Assembly: GCA_020353515.1 (NCBI GenBank)
Contig: CP070695.1
Location: forward strand, 1,077,584 to 1,141,583
Origin: Candidatus Heimdallarchaeota archaeon
Lineage (GTDB): Archaea; Asgardarchaeota; Heimdallarchaeia; Hodarchaeales; Hodarchaeaceae
Reading direction: 5' to 3'
Length of the DNA: 64,000 bases
The stretch's first letter is position 1, and every line of letters begins with the position of its first letter. The notes under the pieces are model-generated. The model was not told where the DNA came from. It made no database searches and saw only the letters and a program-made list of their open reading frames with translations. The position numbers were made by a program, and so were the translations under genes. Below are positions 56,404 to 64,000 of the stretch, piece after piece.

Positions 56404-57129
56404 ATGACATCATTCCAATTGGTTCCCCTTCACGAGATAGCGTCAAGATGGAATAAACAGATTGCTTTTCCTCTTGACATTGATTTGATTGATGAAATAA
56501 TCGGAGGACTCATTCCTTCTCAGCTTCACATCGTTGTAGGTGATTCAGGTGTAGGAAAAACTTGGTTTTGTTTAAAGGCAATATTTCAGATATTAACTAA
56601 GAATCCCCAAGCTCATGTAGTATACAATGATTTTAGAGGAAACTTCCGAATTAATAATTTGCGAAAAATGCTCTCTAATCCATGTGAACAACTTGATCAG
56701 ATTACGATCTTCCAACCAACAAGTTTACTTGAGCAGATCATCTTTGTCCGAAATTTACTAGAAATTTCTGATTGTTCTTTTGATTTAATTGTCTTAGATT
56801 CTGTTTTTGGTTCTCCATTAACATGTCTAGAATATTTCTATAAGAAATCAAAATTCTGGAATAAGAAGATTTTTGCACATCTACTCGATTTACAAACTGT
56901 TGCTCGTCAGATGAAGATACCTATCCTACTAACTAATCATCTGATTTCAACTAGGGAGAATTTCGAACTAGGTTCATCTTTGAATCAATATGGTGGAGAT
57001 TTAGTCGAACAATTTGTCCCCATTATGTTTTCCCTCAAAAAAATTGCTCAAAAACTGTTTATAGAACTCAGAATTTTCCAAGAAATAATTGATCATTCTG
57101 ATTTATTCCCTCCTATAAATGAGAGTTAA
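56404..57129 (+). CDS. RecA/RadB-family ATPase (Rad51 paralogue)
   Basis: 241 residues. Walker A GDSGVGKT at 46-53, the VYNDFRGNFRINNL strand-helix and Walker B LIVLDS at 128-133 are followed by TNHLISTRE. It lacks the HhH N-domain and resembles RadB-like paralogues, not RadA. Such proteins help load or remodel the recombinase. It is co-expressed with the motif-less neighbour and is likely its dimer partner. Confidence 0.82.
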   Translation: MTSFQLVPLHEIASRWNKQIAFPLDIDLIDEIIGGLIPSQLHIVVGDSGVGKTWFCLKAIFQILTKNPQAHVVYNDFRGNFRINNLRKMLSNPCEQLDQITIFQPTSLLEQIIFVRNLLEISDCSFDLIVLDSVFGSPLTCLEYFYKKSKFWNKKIFAHLLDLQTVARQMKIPILLTNHLISTRENFELGSSLNQYGGDLVEQFVPIMFSLKKIAQKLFIELRIFQEIIDHSDLFPPINES

Positions 57130-57171
57130 TATTTTAAAACCATAAAGTGATCTATTTACAAATAAGGATGA

Positions 57172-58314
57172 GTGGCAGGAATGCTGCAAAAAATCCATCA
57201 AATGTTCAATAGATCTTCTACAAGGATAATTTCCTCGTTTTTTTTCTTTTTTCTTTCATTACAAATTTTCAGTTTTTTTTGGGTTGCTGGAAGTCCGGAT
57301 AATTACCAAAAAGTTGAAATAAATGCGGAAGCGGATGCCTATGTAAGTTCTAATTATCCTTCTAGTAATTTAGGAGATTTATTAACTTTAGGAGTCACGA
57401 ATGCTGTCAATGAAACAATGATTTCATATATACGATTCGATATATCGGAAATTGCTGTTCCTATTGAATCTGCAGTATTGAGATTAACAACTTATACTGC
57501 AGAATGGAGTGGGGACGCTCCTCAGAAAGTTACTGTTTATGGGTGCGACAATAATACTTGGTATGAGAATACGATCACATTTTGGAATATACCTACTTGT
57601 GTTGGTCAAATCTTAGATTCTCATAGTGTAAACACAGCCCAACAATCTCTCAATCGATGGGATGTCGCTTCCTGGGTTCGGGTTCGAACACATTTGAATG
57701 AAGGAAAGGTGACCTTTTTCCTGAAAATGGAACCAATCACGAATGACTATTTTTCGTTTTTTTCTAAAGAGGGAGTTAAAAATAAAGCAGTACAAGACCT
57801 TTGGGGTTCTGTTTCACCTCCTCTTCTCATCATAAATGATGACAGTTCCCTTTTTACTACTTTAGCTGATAATCCTACTTTTTCCCTGGTCATACTGCTT
57901 TGCATTACAGGAGGGGTATTTTTCTTTATTATCTTCTTATTCCTAAGGACGTCTCCTTCTCCCAGTCCAGTGTTACCAAGAAAGAAATCTTCTAAACCTC
58001 CGCCATCAATTGAGGCGAGGAATGCCATTATTTTTACTTCACTAGCTAAGAAACTCTTTGAAACATCAATTGAAAAACCAATATCACCTGTGAAACCTGA
58101 ACCAATGGATCTTGATACAGAAATTGTCCTGACTCCTAAAGAAAGAAGGAGTTTTTTTTGTCAGATCGATGGTCAAAAACATCCTGCAACTGATTCTGCC
58201 TATGAGTGCGAAGAATGTTCTCGTAATGTGTGCGGGAGCTGTCATGAGAGCAGTAAAGTTGTTGGTATTGGTGGTTGCCCCTTTTGTCAGGGAAGATTAA
58301 TCCGAATACAATAA
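57172..58314 (+). CDS. DNRLRE-domain membrane protein with cytosolic zinc finger
   Basis: 380 residues from GTG (or ATG 57181). A signal helix precedes a DNRLRE beta-sandwich (ADAYVSSNYPSSNLGD, ISYIRFDIS, SAVLRLTTYTAEWSG), one membrane helix near 240 and a proline-rich linker. The last 50 residues form a zinc finger: C-x6-H, then CEEC, CGSC and CPFC, of B-box/RING-like order. Topology is outside-in, as in a receptor. Ubiquitin-type RING function is only a possibility. Confidence 0.75.
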   Translation: MAGMLQKIHQMFNRSSTRIISSFFFFFLSLQIFSFFWVAGSPDNYQKVEINAEADAYVSSNYPSSNLGDLLTLGVTNAVNETMISYIRFDISEIAVPIESAVLRLTTYTAEWSGDAPQKVTVYGCDNNTWYENTITFWNIPTCVGQILDSHSVNTAQQSLNRWDVASWVRVRTHLNEGKVTFFLKMEPITNDYFSFFSKEGVKNKAVQDLWGSVSPPLLIINDDSSLFTTLADNPTFSLVILLCITGGVFFFIIFLFLRTSPSPSPVLPRKKSSKPPPSIEARNAIIFTSLAKKLFETSIEKPISPVKPEPMDLDTEIVLTPKERRSFFCQIDGQKHPATDSAYECEECSRNVCGSCHESSKVVGIGGCPFCQGRLIRIQ

Positions 58315-58325
58315 AATGACGGCTA

Positions 58326-59579
58326 TTAGAGCGAGATCAAGATGTAAGCGAGGGTTAAAATAACACTATAGGGGATATACAGTGCGATCAATCGTAATTT
58401 GGATATTGGATAATCCCCCAACTTTGCATGTTCTTCTTTAAATGGTTTAAAGCCTCTACCCACTAATACATGATCTTTCTGATCCTTGCTTAGGACAATC
58501 TTTACTTCTGGGAATTCTCTGAATGTATGACGATAGAATAAAACGTTTTCAAGCTTATTGATGATCCCTTGAAATTCTTCTTTTTTATTTAACAGCTTAG
58601 TAGTTGTGCTTTTACTGATTTTTGGAATTTTATCTGGCTCTGAACCACTAAAGGAATCTTTTTCTAATATTTCGATTAGTCGTGCATCTTCATTAGGTAA
58701 ATCTTTGAGTTCAGAGTCTCCAATGATCTCATTATTTCTCTCCTTAAAGACATGGACATTCTTCCAATGATTAAATTCATATAATCTACCAGTGAATTTT
58801 CCAAGAGAACCCTCACCTTGGCAAATAGAACACGTAATATCCCCAGAACCACCACAGGAACTACAACTGACTCTTCCACTAAAACACGAACAGGAATCTT
58901 GAACAGTCTTTCTTTCATCCCCATCCCATTCTGTCCGTTCTATATAGCCCCAACCAGAACATCTTGAACATGTGACTGTACCACTCCCAGAACAACTGGA
59001 ACAGGATACTTTCCCCAGTCCTTCACATGTAGAACATGTTTCTTTTTTTAGGGTTCCACTAAGAGGAAATTCTTGGTGGTAATTGACAAAAGTCTTGGGA
59101 TAATTGACTGGAAAAGGTTCTTTTTCTGAAAAAAAGGCTAAACTACTGGCTTGAGAGTAAGGTAAAGACCTTTCAGTATTGGATGTCTGAAAATATTCTG
59201 CCTCGGACTCTACTTCAACAAGAATAGAGCGTTCGGTTTCAGAACTGAAACTCGCAATGTGAGGTACTCTCCGTAAAAAACCTTTTAATCCTCTTTTCTG
59301 AGCAATCCACCAACCAGTAAGAATATCTTGTTCTGTAAGAGGCTCATAATTTGGCTGCAAAGAATCAGATTGTATCAGAGAGTAATATTCCTCCACCCAA
59401 GAAGGCGAATGCCGATAACGCGTAGTGAAAAGGAGGATGAAAACCAAATAAACGATAAATGAAATCACAGAGAATAATATGAAAGAATCTGGAGAACTGG
59501 AAAAGATAAGGAACAAATATCCTTGTGATACAATCCATATTGGGAGTAATAAAATCCAGAGATATTGATTTCTTCCCAT
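58326..59579 (-). CDS. Membrane protein with DnaJ-type zinc-finger repeats
   Basis: 417 residues. Two N-terminal membrane helices and one at the C-terminus flank a large cytosolic part. About residues 182-265 hold DnaJ-like CxxCxGxG repeats (CSTCEGLGK, CSSCSGSGT, CSRCSGWGY, CSSCGGSGD, CSICQGEGS), but no J-domain is present. It may be a membrane chaperone-like or zinc-binding protein. The family is unknown. It is convergent with the DNRLRE gene. Confidence 0.75.
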   Translation of the reverse strand: MGRNQYLWILLLPIWIVSQGYLFLIFSSSPDSFILFSVISFIVYLVFILLFTTRYRHSPSWVEEYYSLIQSDSLQPNYEPLTEQDILTGWWIAQKRGLKGFLRRVPHIASFSSETERSILVEVESEAEYFQTSNTERSLPYSQASSLAFFSEKEPFPVNYPKTFVNYHQEFPLSGTLKKETCSTCEGLGKVSCSSCSGSGTVTCSRCSGWGYIERTEWDGDERKTVQDSCSCFSGRVSCSSCGGSGDITCSICQGEGSLGKFTGRLYEFNHWKNVHVFKERNNEIIGDSELKDLPNEDARLIEILEKDSFSGSEPDKIPKISKSTTTKLLNKKEEFQGIINKLENVLFYRHTFREFPEVKIVLSKDQKDHVLVGRGFKPFKEEHAKLGDYPISKLRLIALYIPYSVILTLAYILISL

Positions 59580-59700
59580 TGTTGTTCCCTAGAACTATAA
59601 TCATTTAATGATGATTTTTATCATTTTAAGTTTTATCAGAGGATTTTCTAGCAAAAAAGTGAGATATACTTAAAATAATAAGAGATTTCTATCTTCATGA

Positions 59701-60489
59701 GTGTTGAATTTGGAAAGGTGTTGGACTTGTGGGAAAACGATTAAAGAAGGATCACCACATCTTCACTTCTGTTCTACACAATGTCAAAGAGCTTATTCAA
59801 TGGATCAAAAAGATTTCGATAAGAAGCAGAGTTTAAAAAGAATAAAAGGAGCCAAAAAAGGATTATGGACGATTCCGTGTCCATATTGTAATGTAACATT
59901 AGACTTGACAACAGAATTTAATTTTTGTTCAGAATGTGGACAAGAAATACATGAAAGATTGTTTTTTCTTAGGAAACCAGATTCTAGTAAAGAAACGTAC
60001 ACCTTTAGTTACAAAGATAAGCGGGGTTTCATCACAGGATTCACAGCCCAAAGATCTGGAAAATTACCTAATTGTAAAATTCTTGACAATGATGGATCAG
60101 TAATAGGAGAAATCAGGGGCAATCTTCTTTTTACTAGAGGGAGAACCTCTGAATTATCTGAAACAGCCAAAATACTCACAGACAAGATTGAAACTACTTT
60201 TGGTTTATTCACAGCAGAGAGACAGTCTGAGGAAAGTATTTCAGTAATAGACTCACACGGAACCAGTTGTTTTAATATTCATGCTTTAGAAGAAGCATCA
60301 TTACAGGGACAACAACGCTGGAAGAGAGTTTCCAGAGGCTTGGGATTTGACCTTCACGAATTGAGAGATTTCCGCGTTTTATCAAATGGGAAATTAGATC
60401 CCTGTTTTATCTTTTTAGCGTCGATATCAATTCTTGAAGGAATGTTTAGACTAGTAAAACGGGTTCGTCGCGATTCAGAGGGCGACTGA
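59701..60489 (+). CDS. Double zinc-knuckle protein with LURP-one-like C-domain
   Basis: 262 residues from GTG. The first zinc site is CWTCGKT, then FCSTQC (about 7-28); the second is CPYC then FCSEC (about 60-79). The C-terminal 170 residues are beta-rich (GFTAQRSGKLPNCKILDNDG, then GEIRGNLLFTRGR, LDPCFIFLASISILEG) and resemble the LURP-one/tubby-like fold by strand pattern only. The function is unknown. Confidence 0.55.
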   Translation: MLNLERCWTCGKTIKEGSPHLHFCSTQCQRAYSMDQKDFDKKQSLKRIKGAKKGLWTIPCPYCNVTLDLTTEFNFCSECGQEIHERLFFLRKPDSSKETYTFSYKDKRGFITGFTAQRSGKLPNCKILDNDGSVIGEIRGNLLFTRGRTSELSETAKILTDKIETTFGLFTAERQSEESISVIDSHGTSCFNIHALEEASLQGQQRWKRVSRGLGFDLHELRDFRVLSNGKLDPCFIFLASISILEGMFRLVKRVRRDSEGD

Positions 60490-60561
60490 TTTTTCATTTT
60501 TAAAATTTGAAGGTACAATGATCTTATGGATTGAATCTAAACCTAATTTTAATTTATCCTT

Positions 60562-61326
60562 CTAATCTTTACAGATCCACTTAAATTCACAGGTTTTACA
60601 GGGTGGATTTTTTGGAGGATCAAAATTTTCCTCTCTAATAGCTATCTGAAAATTCTTTAGAAAAATATCTAAGTTGTTAAAATCACTTGAATTTAATTCC
60701 CGAAATATTAGATTCATTCTATAGTAATCAATGTATAAAAAACTCTGAGGAATAAATTCCATTGGTTTTAAAATACGAGCATATAGAGCGGCCTGTAGAG
60801 TCACTAAACGTTGTGTATGGGGAAAATCACTTCGAAATGTTTGGATGAGTATCAACGCAGAATTGTTAGAATATCTAAAAACAGCAGATGGCCGTCCTTG
60901 TAAATTTAGACTGGGAGCTTGGATAAATTCGTTAACCATAATGGGTAAAAAGTTCTCTTCTGTTTCCCACAAATTGAGAATTAACCATAGTAATAATGTA
61001 AAAACCTTCTCATCTAGTTCTCGAAAGGTTGGCTCTTCATTTCTAGCAAATTTTTCTAGATGATTACGGAATTTTGAACTTAATAGGTACTCTAATTCAA
61101 AACGTGTCCTTGGACGGGTCTTTGCATCCCATAAGCTTAGAGCGGAAAAGAAACCAGAGGTAAATGTGTCTATTCTTTCTTGAACTGAAGAATTATTTGT
61201 GGAGATTAAACTTAAATGATGCATCCACCGATAAGAAAAGGATCGTGGGCAGAATAGATACTCTTTTACAAGAGAGGGAGAGATATATCTCAAAAGAATG
61301 CCTCTATATCGGAACAGGACATTCAA
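60562..61326 (-). CDS. Cas4/AddB-like Fe-S protein with degenerate nuclease site
   Basis: 254 residues from TTG, overlapping the previous gene by 23 bases. Four cysteines, C26 (LFCPRSFSY) and C243, C246, C252 (PPCKTCEFKWIC), match the Fe-S cluster of Cas4/AddB-type RecB-fold nucleases, and QxxxY is kept (Q178-Y182). But the metal-binding Asp after GRP is Ser (S147) and the (D/E)xK is QTF (162-164). It is likely a non-catalytic DNA-binding relative. There is no CRISPR array or cas gene nearby. Confidence 0.65.
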   Translation of the reverse strand: MNVLFRYRGILLRYISPSLVKEYLFCPRSFSYRWMHHLSLISTNNSSVQERIDTFTSGFFSALSLWDAKTRPRTRFELEYLLSSKFRNHLEKFARNEEPTFRELDEKVFTLLLWLILNLWETEENFLPIMVNEFIQAPSLNLQGRPSAVFRYSNNSALILIQTFRSDFPHTQRLVTLQAALYARILKPMEFIPQSFLYIDYYRMNLIFRELNSSDFNNLDIFLKNFQIAIREENFDPPKNPPCKTCEFKWICKD

Positions 61327-61750
61327 TTTGAATTATTCGATGGTGGAAGGATTGTAATAACCCTCGCGAAAGGAGAAACATTGTTTTTCGTAATCTGTCT
61401 TCTGGAGTCAGCGCAAATGCAGTTGATCTATCTGAATCAGGAGTGACTATGCGTACCCCCAGGCCAAGTAATCTTCCTTCAACTGTGTATATAACAAAGA
61501 ATAGTTGAAATTCAACGGGAGAGGTATTTCTACTAAATTCTTGTCTAATAAATCGTTGAGTTTGAATGGGAATTATACTTTCCAAGTATTCAATTCGATC
61601 TTTCCATTGTTCACATATGATGAAAAACTCCTCGTAGTAGTAGTTCATGAAATCAGCACTTAGAACGCTATCATATGTTCCGCATGTCAAGAAGAAGAAT
61701 AGATTCTCATATAGAAGCGATTCAGGATCCTGCACAAAATTCGACAACAT
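61304..61750 (-). CDS. Hypothetical protein coupled to the Cas4-like gene
   Basis: 148 residues from ATG. The N-half is helical and aromatic (YENLFFFLTCG, FMNYYYEEFFIICEQWKDR), and the C-half beta-rich (FQLFFVIYTVEGRLLGLGVRIVT). The 23-base overlap with the Cas4-like gene implies that the two are translated together and possibly act together. The family is unknown. Confidence 0.6.
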   Translation of the reverse strand: MLSNFVQDPESLLYENLFFFLTCGTYDSVLSADFMNYYYEEFFIICEQWKDRIEYLESIIPIQTQRFIRQEFSRNTSPVEFQLFFVIYTVEGRLLGLGVRIVTPDSDRSTAFALTPEDRLRKTMFLLSRGLLQSFHHRIIQIECPVPI

Positions 61751-61885
61751 GGTACCATCTCTGAGATAGATAGGTGTTAACCAGTTATATACTCAAAATC
61801 GTGTGGTTTCATCCTCAAGATACCAAAGTTCTTCAGCTATGACGACACCCGTTTATTATTCTCAAAACCTTCTGTTAACTTAACA

Positions 61886-62517
61886 TTAAGTTCTATCTCT
61901 TCTAGGTTCTATCTCTTCTTTCTGAGTCTTTCCAATAAAAAAGAACCCATATATTACAACACATACAATACTGATGGTTACGCCCCCCAATGTGAAACCA
62001 TAGATGAAAGGCATTAGAGGTTTGTCATTTCGGAAAATTCTAACCCACCGGATCGGTTGTACCGATGCTGAAGCGTCAAGGACGATGATTCGAATGTTGA
62101 GTGGATTGCTTGGATTTCTAAAACGATAAATCAAACTAAATGCAGCAGGGGCATATTCTGTGAGTCCTTCTGGATCATCAAGTTCTCTCACTACTTCTGA
62201 TCCATTATAAACTACCTCTATTTCGTTATTAAAAAAACTTGTATGGAACCTGTAACATATGTAGTGTGTATATCTGTTTGAGACTCTATGGTAGTATTGT
62301 CTAGTACAGCAACCCAGAATGCATATTCGCTATTGAATGGAGGTATTTATACCTGATATTCTTCGCTCGTGAGAAGTTTTTCTGAAGCTAACCAAGGTTC
62401 TACGTATCCAACCCAATCGGTGGCATAACTAGCTCCAAGAAAAGTACCAGAAAAAATGATTGCTATTACCAAGATTATTAAGAATTTTTTCTGTTTAGTT
62501 AGGTTTTCAGGCATCAT
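61886..62517 (-). pseudogene. Membrane protein gene broken by a stop and a homopolymer frameshift
   Basis: The intact gene would read from ATG 62517 as a signal-like helix (FLIILVIAIIFSGTFLGA) and external domain. A TAA at 62349-62347 interrupts it, yet coding-like sequence continues in frame (IPPFNSEYAFWVAVLDNTTI). At the A7 run 62231-62237 the frame shifts; one extra base would join to FFNNEIEVVYNGSEVV and run to a membrane helix ending at 61886. About 210 residues in total. The family is unknown. Confidence 0.65.
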
Positions 62518-62594
62518 TACATATTCAACAAAACAATCTATTTCCTTTCTAGAGATAAATTGTTCATATACTTTGGTTATATATTTTATAGACC

Positions 62595-64000
62595 TTATCT
62601 CGATAGGAAAAAGTTGTCTGTTGTTGAGGTCAACGGTTCTCCCAAATCGTCTTCTATGATCAATCGAGTAACAGGATCTTTTTTCAGAAACTTCTTCCAA
62701 TATTTTGTTTTGATTGAAGTGTTCAAGGTCTCCTTTGCATCCTTTTTCAATAGTTGTTCGTTCAAAATAACACTTTTCTGAATAAAATATCGATCCATTA
62801 ATCCAGGGAGTTTCTTCGGAAGGTATAAAGCCATCTTTTCAATCGTTGTATAAAGTGCTTTCTCCGCATCACGTTTCATCCATTCTTGAGAGGTAGACTC
62901 ATCATGTTTGACATTCAGGAATTTAGTAACCGAAATACTATTTGGTTTGTATTTCAGAGGGCAATTTATGGTTGTTGATGCGCCTCCAAACCATATTCGG
63001 CGTTCAGTGTAACGATTATCATCAGAAAGCATGATCTGAAGGGGAATTTTCTTTAATTGGGGAGGAATCACTGATATTCGGATCTCTAGAGGATAAACTC
63101 CCTTTTTCCTTCGTTTTACTGAGAAGTCATAGTGAAATTCTGGTTGTGGGGTATTTTTGAGCCACACGTCGTAAAAAGTTCGTATCTGTAAGAAGTATTC
63201 TTGAGGCCAAGTGTCATGGATAGCTTTGGAGTGAAGTGCATGTTCAAACCATAACTGACGGGGTTTATGGAGCCGAAAAAATGTTTGCCAGAGGTTTTTT
63301 TGATCATCCTCAAGGATATTAGCAATTAGAAAACTTGGACATGCTCGTAGATTTTTTACAGCATTCTTCCCTTGCCATCTCGTTCGCCAAAGAAACGGAA
63401 ATAGTAGAATGTTTAATAAGATTTTAGGAGGAAAATTTCTCTTCTTATGTAACCTTGTTACTAGAACATTCGAAAGACTTACGGGCCCATCCTCTAACAC
63501 AACAGCTTTAATAGGAAGGTCTTTTATAAGCTGACAAGCCAACATTGAACCTGCCCCATTGCTCCAGATCCCAATATTCCTTTTATTAATCTCTGGTCTG
63601 GTACAGAAATATTCGTAAGTTTTTCTTGTTATTTTCTGACATTTCTGTGGGCACACACTTCTTCTATTGAATTCTAATTCTTGGTTATCATTAACACGCC
63701 AGTGGTAAACTGGAAGTAATACATTATAGCCAGCTTGGTGTAATAAACCAGCAGTTTTTAAGCTATATTCTTGATCTTCTCTGTCGTACCAATTTGGTAT
63801 CATTAAAATGCCTGCTTCGTTTGAAGTAACCTCACTTGGGAAAAACCATGCGGTTAAAGAGTCTGTGTCTGAAGGAATGTCTACTAACTCTGCGGTTAAT
63901 CCAATGTCACTTGGAGATATCAAAACAGGATCTTCACTTGTAATTTCGTGGGCAATAACCCCTAGAATCAAACGTGGAAGTAGCTCGAAAAAGCGAATTA
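62595..64000 (-). CDS. Alpha/beta hydrolase, 5' end beyond window
   Basis: The frame is open to the window edge (FFELLPRLILGVIAHEI upstream of the possible TTG 63971), so the N-terminus is missing. The body matches alpha/beta hydrolases of the dienelactone/BAAT type: WFFPSE, ILMIPNWYDRED, GYNVLLPVYHW, and a nucleophile elbow IGIWSNGAG in which the first Gly of GxSxG is Ile. A His near the C-half (HALHSKAIHD) could complete the triad. A long C-terminal region (about 300-458) is unrecognised. The substrate is unknown. Confidence 0.7.
   Translation of the reverse strand, partial: IRFFELLPRLILGVIAHEITSEDPVLISPSDIGLTAELVDIPSDTDSLTAWFFPSEVTSNEAGILMIPNWYDREDQEYSLKTAGLLHQAGYNVLLPVYHWRVNDNQELEFNRRSVCPQKCQKITRKTYEYFCTRPEINKRNIGIWSNGAGSMLACQLIKDLPIKAVVLEDGPVSLSNVLVTRLHKKRNFPPKILLNILLFPFLWRTRWQGKNAVKNLRACPSFLIANILEDDQKNLWQTFFRLHKPRQLWFEHALHSKAIHDTWPQEYFLQIRTFYDVWLKNTPQPEFHYDFSVKRRKKGVYPLEIRISVIPPQLKKIPLQIMLSDDNRYTERRIWFGGASTTINCPLKYKPNSISVTKFLNVKHDESTSQEWMKRDAEKALYTTIEKMALYLPKKLPGLMDRYFIQKSVILNEQLLKKDAKETLNTSIKTKYWKKFLKKDPVTRLIIEDDLGEPLTSTTDNFFLSR

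Noticed and set aside
60562..61326. Evidence for a CRISPR-Cas locus from the Cas4-like protein
   Set aside because: No repeats or other cas genes; active-site residues are missing; AddB/RecB-like origin is as likely.

Overview
The window is about 64 kb of AT-rich DNA from an archaeal chromosome. The evidence is a RadA recombinase with an N-terminal helix-hairpin-helix domain, an XPD-type Fe-S helicase, a Hef/XPF-like protein, a bacterio-opsin-activator (HTH_10) regulator, TATA boxes upstream of genes, GGTGAT/GGAGG ribosome sites and frequent TTG/GTG starts. Many secreted proteins carry an N-terminal signal and one C-terminal membrane anchor. The gene style (large Ig-like surface proteins, NosD-type beta-helix and DUF2341 proteins, a membrane zinc-finger protein) suggests an Asgard archaeon, perhaps a Heimdallarchaeia relative. 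That placement is inference; no eukaryotic signature protein that would settle it was seen. No rRNA, tRNA, CRISPR array, transposase or phage gene was recognised.

Left part (1-23 kb): a mosaic of metabolic, peptidase and membrane genes. It holds a truncated DUF2341/LamG surface protein, an SDR dehydrogenase, a membrane gene broken at a (TTTTC)4 repeat, HEAT, metallo-beta-lactamase and methyltransferase proteins, a secreted M14 carboxypeptidase, a two-subunit CoA-transferase, an EamA exporter divergent from a Bat-like regulator, a prolyl oligopeptidase, a Nudix hydrolase, YhhN-like and HXXEE membrane proteins, a ribokinase and a DUF998 protein.

Middle part (23-37 kb): a solute-binding-protein-like receptor with a C-terminal anchor sits next to a membrane-bound winged-helix protein, with two palindromes upstream. 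Next come an acyltransferase-like membrane protein, a LuxE-LuxC fatty-acid reductase pair divergent from a PadR/HAAS-RDD operon, a seven-repeat beta-propeller, two related small Cys-rich proteins, a GNAT acetyltransferase and a DUF885 peptidase.

Right part (37.5-62 kb): rich in genome-maintenance genes. It holds a DUF1998 (Hrq1/YprA-like) helicase, a PD-(D/E)XK-like protein, a Hef/XPF relative whose helicase and nuclease motifs are all eroded, XPD and RadA in one operon, and a RecA-family ATPase next to a shorter partner that looks like the same fold without a Walker A. A Cas4/AddB-like Fe-S protein also lacks its catalytic residues. These are interleaved with surface genes, including a 1,595-residue Ig-repeat protein and a DNRLRE-TM-zinc-finger protein. 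The recurring pairing of active repair enzymes with motif-less paralogues is the most interesting signal. The window ends in a broken membrane gene and a 5'-truncated alpha/beta hydrolase.
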